This document shows positions 57,796-64,000 of a stretch of DNA of 64,000 nt, piece by piece. The stretch is taken from NCBI GenBank assembly GCA_000711775.1, contig ARYC01017455.1, forward strand, positions 1 to 64,000, in the 5' to 3' direction. Position 1 is the first letter of the stretch, and each line of letters opens with the position of its first letter. The translations under genes and the position numbers were made by a program. The DNA comes from Oxytricha trifallax (Eukaryota; Ciliophora; Spirotrichea; Sporadotrichida; Oxytrichidae). The notes beneath the pieces were generated by a model, which was not told where the DNA came from, did no database searches, and worked only from the letters and a program-made list of their open reading frames with translations.

Positions 57796-58587
57796 TCACA
57801 TATCAAACGAACTCTTAAATGGATTCGGCTTCTCTTTCTTTTCTTCCTCTGGTGCTTTACTAGGACCCATGTTTCTTCTCTTTGTACCAGCACCAGCATC
57901 TATGTTCATTTCATCAGGCTTTTAAACTTCATTATAAAGTCTCTTGCTAACTTAATGAATGGTTTGAGACTTTCTCTCTCTGTGAACCTTTGCATTCTCT
58001 TTCATTAGAAATATACCAGTTCCAGGTTTCCCTAAAAAGTTATAAATCAAAGCTTACTAGAGAGATAAAGATGCTTCTTAAGGCTCTGCTAGCCACGTCT
58101 CGCTTATTAGTATTCCTTGCTTCTTTTAATCTTCAGGATAAATAGAGTAGCGTTTCTTATGAGCTTCTTCTATAATTTCTCTCAAATAATCCTCTTTGAT
58201 TGTACCAAGAACACCAAAGAAGAAGTTTCTTTCAGGCAACTTATTTGAGAGCTGCTTCTTGCTAGGAAGGTAAATAACCACTTCATCATCTTTCATTGCA
58301 TCCTCGTAGAGATTTGTGACTGAAATCTCTGGGTAGTTAGGTATTTCAATCAGTTTGATTTCTATGTTTTTAAAAGCTTTCTTCTCCTCGCAGAGTATTG
58401 CTTTTAAGAATGATATTTTAGTACCTTCCATCGTTGGAAGGAATAGACCAACTGTATACATCGTTGATTAACATCAATTTATTTTACCATGCTAAGTAAG
58501 GTATCGATAGAGATCCTCCTTGCTTCTGAATCTTGAGATCATTTCTTGAGCCTCAACCCTTTTCATTTGTTCATTGAATGATTCCAT
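57796..58587 (-). CDS. TBE small ORF, intact
   Basis: ATG 58585-58587 to TGA 57796-57798, 251 residues after removing the 36-bp intron. It reads MESFNEQMKRVEAQEMISRF, VGLFLPTMEGTKISFLKAIL, EISVTNLYEDAMKDDEVVIY, LSNKLPERNFFFGVLGTIKE, EAHKKRYSIYPEDQKKQG, GKPGTGIFLMKENAKVHRER, DEMNIDAGAGTKRR, and a Lys/Glu/Pro-rich tail. No known domain; GKPGTG loosely resembles a P-loop but lacks GK(S/T). The intron contains TGA, so splicing is needed. Best copy for studying this protein. Confidence 0.9.
58452..58487 (-). other. 36-bp intron of the TBE small ORF
   Basis: GTAAAATAAA...GTATACAG, phase 1. It contains an in-frame TGA. Two other TBE copies have an intron of the same length at the same place. Confidence 0.85.
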
Positions 58588-59152
58588 CTTTGTTCCTCTT
58601 CCTATTAATGAATTTCAAGTTTTAATTTATAGACTTCTGGATCCTATCCTTTAAATCTTACTATTAAATATGGGCATCTTATAGGAGGTCAACCCTGTAA
58701 GGATACGTGGAGAAGGTTCGCAGAAGCTGTAACAAACTTCAGAGATGGAGCTCCATTTTTATCAATTTAGTTCCATTAAATTAGTACTAAATTTGTTTAA
58801 ATTTAATTAGTACCGGTACTAAAATCGTTTAAGTTTAATTGGTACCAATTTAATAGTACCAAAACTTAATTTGTACCTAGTTTTAATGCAGTAAGGTTTT
58901 AATGGAAAAGTTCCAATCTGGTTCAAAACTTAATTGGTACCAGTACCAACCTGAACTTTATCTGAGTTGGTACCAGAATCAAAATTATTAAGTGCAAAAT
59001 TACAAAAATTATAGTTATAAACTGAGTATAAATATGAAGTCTAAGAGCTGAGATCAAACCATCATTAATGCTGTAGCAACTCCTATATAGTCCAGCTATA
59101 GCTATAGAGGTTTTAAGAGCTTTATAATAGAAATTTAAATTTGAATTTAAAC
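58588..59152. repeat. TBE spacer with GGTACC words
   Basis: Contains many GGTACC, TAGTACC and AATTGGTAC words and the palindrome ATGGAGCTCCAT. Homologous in reverse to 12836-13848. Probably regulatory or transposase-binding. Confidence 0.65.
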
Positions 59153-60607
59153 ATGGCGGTCAACTTAAATCGTAGAGTTGGCACTTTTAGGAGCAGGTCA
59201 ATCAATGCTTAACTTTGGTTCAACCAAGAAACAAGAAGTTATATATATTGAGAGGGAGGCAGAGCTAAGAGCTCTTGAATTTGAAGCACAGGTTTTTATT
59301 ATATAGGTTTAAAACATGAAACAGAAAGCTGAAATAGAAGTTTAAACATTAATAAAAGATGTTGAGGAAGAAAAGGAACAGCTTCAGATTTAAAGGATTA
59401 AAACTTTTGAATGCTAAGACTGCTAAAATTTTTTCTCTACTGATTCCAGTTTGAAGAGACATATGAAAGAGGTTCACTCTGGGAAAGCTAAGGTGTATTT
59501 TAAGCTAAGCATGATAAGGTCGATGGCAGGTACTAGCGCACGACTTGTGAGAAGTCCTATACTCACTCAGCTAAAGTTAAGAAACATATGCAGAAGCATC
59601 ACCTAAGTGAGTTCTTGATTTAAGATAAAGAGACTTAGAAATTAGTGCCCGCTAAAAGAAAATCTAATAATCTTGAGACTTAAAAAGAACAACAGGAGAA
59701 GCTCAGGAGGCAGAAGCGAATAGAATTAATGAATCAACCTGCTGGTAATGTCTTTTTAGCATGCTTTTAAGAGAAAGCCATGTATATTCCTGCACTAAAT
59801 GCAGTAGACCTTAGCACTTGTATTGAAAACTACTTACATATAAACGTACCTGCTAAAGCAAAACTCATAGTGGTTGATGACTATGCCTACAAGGTATATC
59901 CTTTCAGCTATCTCCTTAAAAACGAGCAGTATCAAAATGAGTTTGCTAACGAATATATTGTACTTAGAGAGGCTTAGAAAAAAGATTGCAAGAATTTGCT
60001 CAAGCTAGATGGTGTTATTTTAGGGTTTGGTTTCATCGCACTAAGGCTAAAAAAGTTTGAAATGACTCTCCGAGATTATCTATATTAAAACAGATACCCA
60101 GATGACTTGAATGATATTCTATCTAATATGATAAAGGGTGTTTAGGAACTTCACGAGCTTGGATACGTTCATAGAGATTTGAAGCCTGAAAATGTTATGC
60201 TAAACCTTTGCCCTTTAGAAGTAGTCGTAATCGATTTTAATAGAGCCTTAAGATAAGAGATTGCAACATTAGCAAAGGTTCTTGGTACTCCAGGCTACTT
60301 CCCAATCAGAGAGAAATGGACTAATGGCTCTATTTAGTGGGATGTTTGGGCAGTAGCTGCAATAATTTTAGAGTGCGATATGGAAAGCATGACTTACATT
60401 AATACAAAATATGAAAAATAATCAATAAATCTAGCTGAGAAGCACATAAAACAAGATGATGTATGCTAAGAAATAAAGAAGATTGTAGAGAAGATAATAG
60501 TAAGAGCTCCAGCATATCCAAGACAATCCTTAGACGATATGCTCGAACCACTAAAGAAAGCGAGATTCAAGAGATACAGCAAAGACAAGCAAGTAAAATT
60601 CGTGTGA
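59153..60607 (+). pseudogene. TBE zinc-finger protein kinase
   Basis: ATG 59153 (MAVNLNRRV), a one-base shift near 59180 to LALLGAGQSMLNFG, an Arg/Glu helix (IYIEREAELRALEFEAQ), finger 1 CQDCQNFFSTDSSLKRHMKE, then another shift near 59490 and finger 2 RTTCEKSYTHSAKVKKHMQK, in which the first Cys is Arg. The kinase domain has DDYAYKVYPFSYLLKNEQYQ, LGYVHRDLKPENVMLNL, VVVIDFNRA (DFN), LGTPGYFPIREKW and WDVWAVAAIILE; stop TGA 60605-60607. The catalytic residues are intact. The frameshifts may be sequencing artefacts. Confidence 0.88.
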
Positions 60608-60659
60608 TATAATTAAACTAATACTCATTAAATACATATTAAAGTCTCATTAAACTTGC

Positions 60660-60746
60660 GTTTTCTCTATTAACCCTAGTAAAACCCCAACTTTACCCTA
60701 CTAATCAAAGCACTTATAAACCTCACTAAGGGGTTTTGGGGTTTTG
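60660..60746 (+). repeat. TBE right terminal inverted repeat
   Basis: Ends GGGGTTTTGGGGTTTTG, then the AAT duplication. Confidence 0.95.
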
Positions 60747-60749
60747 AAT

Positions 60750-60912
60750 GGAGAGTATGATATTCACTTTCGTTTTAGTATTTCAATGTCTTGCTCACTA
60801 ACTCTTTTTAGGCTCGCCATCATTCTTTTTCATTTCCATGTTCTCTATCACTGTTTCATCGTATACCATCAGTTCTGGGTCTCCGTCTTTTATTAGTCTC
60901 TGTTTAAAGTAC
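60750..60912 (-). pseudogene. C-terminal scrap of a superfamily 3 helicase gene
   Basis: The 169 bp between two TBEs encode, on the minus strand, LYFKQRLIKDGDPELMVYDE and NMEMKKNDGEPKKSQ before TGA. The first block aligns with ALYFKKLLVEDGDADLL at 22120-22180 of the helicase at 21601-22281. The TBE at 60916 cuts the gene exactly at the LYF codons and the TBE at 56624 lies in its 3' flank. The rest of the gene should lie beyond the right-hand TBE, outside the window. Confidence 0.7.
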
Positions 60913-60915
60913 AAT

Positions 60916-61000
60916 CAAAACCCCTAAACCCTTTAATGAGGTTTATAAGTTCTTTGATTTGTAGGGAATTTGTTAAGGTTTGGGGTTATTAATAGGCTTT
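60916..61000 (-). repeat. TBE terminal inverted repeat (diverged)
   Basis: CAAAACCCCTAAACCC with one C-to-T change in the telomere unit, then TTTAATGAGGTTTATAAG as in the other subfamily. Confidence 0.9.
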
Positions 61001-61034
61001 AATATGAAATATATAGTAAATGTATTTAATTTAA

Positions 61035-62305
61035 TCACTCAAAATGCACTTCTTTTGGATCATGTGGTAGTGGTCTGAAGTTTATTTTACTTAGCCACAA
61101 CTCTATCTACTCTATTGATATATCTGATCTTGAGTTTTGTTTAATTATTATTGACTCAGCCATTTATTTTATTGATTTAGAGACTCTATATTTGTCTATA
61201 AATTGCTTTATTCTATGTTTAGCATCCTTCTCGCACCTTGAAGAGTAGTAATCATTACGAGGCATTCTATTATATTGCTGCTAAAGTCCACACATTCCAT
61301 TTAAAGTCTCCATCTCTCCAGTCTTCTCTTTCTAAGTAGTAGCCTTCAGTTCCGATATCAGTTCCAAGCCTTGATAAATCTTCCCTTAAGGCTCGGTTGA
61401 AATCGATAATTGCTCTTACTGCTGAAAAGTTTATCATTATATTTTCTAGTTTTAAATCTCTGTGAAGAAGCTCTTACTTATGAAGCTACTTAATACCTTG
61501 TATGGTCTGTGTTGCTATTAATCCAAGTGCTTATGGTTTCTTTTAAGTTATAAAATCTCTGAGAGTCATTTCAAAGAGTGGGAGTCTGAAAGCAACATGA
61601 TCTTTTGGCAAGGACAACAGCATCTAGCTTTATTAAGTAATTACATTTTTTAAACTTCGCTTGAATGAATACTTGATACTAATTTGTAAACTCCATCTAG
61701 TATTTATCATCGCTTGAGAGATAGTTGAAGGGATAGACCTTGTATGTGTATTGATGATCATTAATGACTTTCTAAACAAAGGAGTCTTCAAAAATCAGGT
61801 AGCTTTAAAGCGAAGTGTCAAGGTCAATTTATGCAAGAACAGGAATTTTTTGGATTAAATTTTAATCATAATCATAATCTTTGTGATTTCTGATGCTAGC
61901 AGGTTGCGTGATTCCTCAGATATTCTGATTCACTAGCTTGTTCGAGCTCTGCTACCTTCGTAGATTCTCTAGCTTTTCTTTTTTTGAGTATCTTCAATTT
62001 ATCTTCATGCTTCTCAATTTCTATTTCTTTCTTGTGAGCTTTTAAAATGTGTTTCCTTAAATTTCTTGTATGATGATACTACTTATGGCACTCAAAGCAA
62101 TCATACTTTCCATCAATTTTATCTTGCTTTAAGTATACAGTGGGTTTGGCTTCTCTATGCTCTTTCATATGCCTATACCAACTAGATTTATGAGCAAAAT
62201 CACTCTCACATAACTAACAAAAATAGACTTGAGCTTCTTCAGTTTGTATAGGAATTTCATTTCTAACTTCTCCTCCTCTCTGTCTCCCACACACTTGTTT
62301 GCCAT
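61035..62305 (-). pseudogene. TBE zinc-finger protein kinase
   Basis: Minus strand, ATG about 62303-62305 to TGA 61035-61037. Two complete C2H2 fingers: YFCQLCESDFAHKSSWYRHM and YDCFECHKQYHHTRNLRKHI. The kinase part has LLHRDLKLENIMINF (KLEN for KPEN), IIDFNRALREDL, GTEGYYLEREDWRDGDFKW (EG for PG), NVWTLAA, then a frameshift near 61270 to MPRNDYYSS and a C-terminal block LPHDPKEVHFE. The catalytic loop Asp is kept. Another frame change lies near the start. Relatives are at 30415 and 59153. Confidence 0.85.
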
Positions 62306-63005
62306 TTATTTTCTATTATTAATTTCTGTTTTAATAACAGAGACCTTAAATGATAGCTCTGGTAGTTCTTTATGAGAGTTCACCTCACAGCTATCACACT
62401 TTTTATTGTTGCCTAAGGTAAGTCTCATTTAGTTTGATTGGAGTGCTGTTGTTTTTCTTAAAATGTTAGCGCACATATTTAAATTTGAATTTAAAATTAT
62501 AAGACTGCCTCTATAATAGGGATCTCATATAAGAGCTTTGTAAGCCTAAATGTTAAGGTAAGAATTTAGAGTATTAGAGAAAAAAATAAGTACAAAGAGA
62601 CAATCAAGCTCTAAATATAGGAGAAAGTAACCAATTTTACTCTCAATAATAAATTGATTAAAGCACGTACCAATTAAGAAGGTGACCCTAATTAAGAAAG
62701 TACTGCTTTAGAAGGTATTTAGTGATTTTCAGATTTAAATTAGGGTGCTCCTAATTTAGTACTAGAATTTTAGGAGCTGCTCCTAATTAAGAATGTACCT
62801 ATTTAAAATAAAAAATATGGAACTATAACAGTCGAAATTGATATCATCTCTCAAGTTTGAAATCAGTTATCAAAACCTTCTCCATATCCTTCTTAGAGGT
62901 TGATCTTCTATAGGATGCCCATATTTAATAGTAAGTTTTACATAAGCATATAATTTAAATCAATAAAATTAAATTTGAATATCATTTCTTAGACCTGTAA
63001 ACAAG
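62306..63005. repeat. TBE spacer
   Basis: Non-coding. Contains imperfect repeats of CTAATTAAGAA(A/G)GTAC near 62680-62810 in both orientations, comparable with the spacers of the other copies. Confidence 0.55.
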
Positions 63006-63788
63006 ATGGAGTGTATGAATGATGCAATGAAAAGAGTGCAAGCACAAGAATTGATTCAAAGATTCAGAAGCAAGGAGGATTTGCACCGCTACCTGGTGTA
63101 ACAAGGTAAGGAACTCATAGTGGCTAATCTTTATTATGTAGTTGGTTTATTTCTGCCAACGATGGAAGGCACTTAAATTTCATTTCTAAGAGCAATACTA
63201 TGCGAAGAAAAGAAAACATTGAAAACTTAAGATGTAAAGTTTGCAGAGATTCCTTATTAACCAGATATCTTAATGACTAACCTATACGACGAAGCTATGA
63301 ACGACTCAGATGTTTCACAGTACCTGTCTTCTAAGAAGTAGTTAAAAAATAAACTACCTGAAAAAAAATTATTTCTATGTTGCAACAATTAAAGGTGATT
63401 ACTTGAAAGAAATTATTAAAGAATCTCATAAAAAGAGGTACATCATCTCTTTAGAAGACAAGAACAAACAATGCATCAAGATAAATGTGAGTTGGATGTC
63501 AGAGCTGCAGAAGGACCCTTATATTTCAAGTAAGATTTGCAGTTTAACTCATTAAAAAATCTGGTACTGGCATCTTCTTGATGAATGAATAGAGCAAGCT
63601 TTACAGAGAGCGAAAGTCTCAAACAAATTATGAAGTCAGCAAGAGACTTTATTAAAATATTTAGCCATAAGAGTCAATGAAAATAGATGCTGGAGCAGGC
63701 AGCAAGAGAACAAACTTAGGAGGAGGGAAGCAAGAAGTAGAAGAAAAAGAAAGAGAAGCCAGCTCTCTCTAAAGAATTTTAAATGTGA
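63006..63788 (+). pseudogene. TBE small ORF
   Basis: ATG 63006-63008 (MECMNDAMKRVQAQELIQRF), intron 63106-63141, VGLFLPTMEGTQISFLRAIL, LMTNLYDEAMNDSDVSQYLS, LKNKLPEKK, then a shift in the A run at 63361-63368, KIDAGAGSKRTN, and the tail EKPALSKEFQM with TGA 63786-63788. Homologous to 57796-58587 throughout. Confidence 0.82.
63106..63141 (+). other. 36-bp intron of the TBE small ORF
   Basis: GTAAGGAACT...TTATGTAG; same length and position as in the other copies. Confidence 0.75.
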
Positions 63789-63814
63789 CTTATACATTTA
63801 TTAACTTAAATACA

Positions 63815-64000
63815 AAACTTATTTATATACATTCACTCTCCCTTCTTTAGCACACTTTTAAGCCAACTAATTATCTACTCTCTTCGCTGATTTATTAATA
63901 AAAACGACTGTATCGATAGGTTGGTCATGCATCAAGTGGTATAGCAGCATTTTCTTGTAATGACCTTTTAATATTCCCCAGTAGAACTTAATTCCATCAA
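63815..64000 (-). pseudogene. TBE transposase, C-terminal part
   Basis: The minus strand reads GIKFYWGILKGHYKKMLLYH, LMHDQPIDTVVFINKSAKRV and EGRVNVYKQVLYLS. The catalytic motif NGIE(L/F)YW of the other copies is GIKFYW here: Glu to Lys (AAG). The usual TGA after LDLNE is replaced by TAA codons. The element therefore cannot encode an active enzyme unless the base is an error. The rest of the gene lies outside. Confidence 0.8.

Larger units (their letters stand above)
56624..60746 (+). mobile_element. Complete TBE transposon (copy 4, 4123 bp)
   Basis: Ends CAAAACCCCAAAACCCC on the left and its exact complement on the right. The inverted repeats continue for about 80 bp (TTAGTGAGGTTTATAAGTGC). 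Both sides are flanked by AAT (56621-56623 and 60747-60749). Order: transposase (+), small ORF (-), kinase (+). Best-preserved telomere repeats in the window. A different subfamily from 27868-32015. Confidence 0.96.
60916..64000 (-). mobile_element. TBE transposon in opposite orientation (copy 5, cut by window end)
   Basis: Starts CAAAACCCCTAAACCCTTTAATGAGG, preceded by AAT (60913-60915). Order left to right is kinase (-), small ORF (+), transposase (-), the mirror of the other copies. Its terminal repeat is more diverged than in 56624-60746, and the genes are a third, older lineage. Confidence 0.92.

Noticed and set aside
13849-63788. Programmed frameshifting as the explanation for the many single-base shifts
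   Set aside because: Shifts lie at different positions in paralogous copies, with no shared slippery site, so decay or sequence error is simpler.
1-64000. Bacterial, organellar or viral genome origin
   Set aside because: Gln use of TAA/TAG, C4A4-capped TBE elements and tiny GT-AG introns point to a hypotrich ciliate nucleus; no rRNA, tRNA or ribosomal protein genes of an organelle were seen.

Overview
The window looks like germline (micronuclear) DNA of a hypotrich ciliate of the Oxytricha/Sterkiella/Stylonychia kind. It is very AT-rich. Recognisable genes read through only if TAA and TAG mean glutamine and TGA is the sole stop. The C4A4 telomere motif caps several transposons, which match the TBE (telomere-bearing element) family. 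Genes carry introns of 29 to 40 bp. All of this is read from the sequence; the organism is an inference. There is no rRNA, tRNA, CRISPR array or bacterial operon.

Layout. 1-1390: right part of a TBE that ends inside a gene of unknown family. 1391-6010: that gene, then a DD34E (Tc1/IS630-like) transposase pseudogene cut by a hAT-like insertion with an 8-bp target duplication. 6200-10270: a GC-rich repeat, a 423-bp palindromic MITE, a 1.9-kb element with 218-bp inverted repeats and a superfamily 3 helicase gene, and an MT-A70 methyltransferase pseudogene with zinc fingers. 11109-22972: nested elements. The outer one is another helicase-bearing element marked by inverted repeats 11.7 kb apart. 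An old TBE lies inside it, and a 6.4-kb insertion sits in the 36-bp intron of that TBE's small ORF. The insertion carries a coiled-coil gene, a second copy of the unknown family, a DD34E transposase and a second MT-A70 gene. 23504-26395: a small intron-containing gene of unknown function, a retroposon 3' end and ORF remnants. 27868-32015: a complete TBE flanked by AAT. 33340-41110: an unrecognised gene relic, the second GC-rich repeat, short exon-like segments that could be macronucleus-destined, and a retroposon-like ORF with an (ATT)n tail. 41620-54130: a 237-codon gene, then extremely AT-rich DNA with scattered ORFs, including one with P-loop and Walker B motifs. 55100-55694: a frameshifted ORF relic. 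56624-60746: a second complete TBE flanked by AAT. 60747-60915: a scrap of a third helicase gene. 60916-64000: a fourth TBE in the opposite orientation, cut by the window end.

How the genes fit together. Each TBE carries a DD34E transposase, a short ORF convergent with it, and a C2H2 zinc-finger protein kinase. TBE transposases are known from Oxytricha to take part in developmental genome rearrangement. The other elements supply a second transposase lineage, a helicase replicator and MT-A70 proteins. Most copies are damaged by frameshifts, TGA codons or lost catalytic residues. Some single-base frameshifts may be assembly errors, which cannot be separated from decay here.
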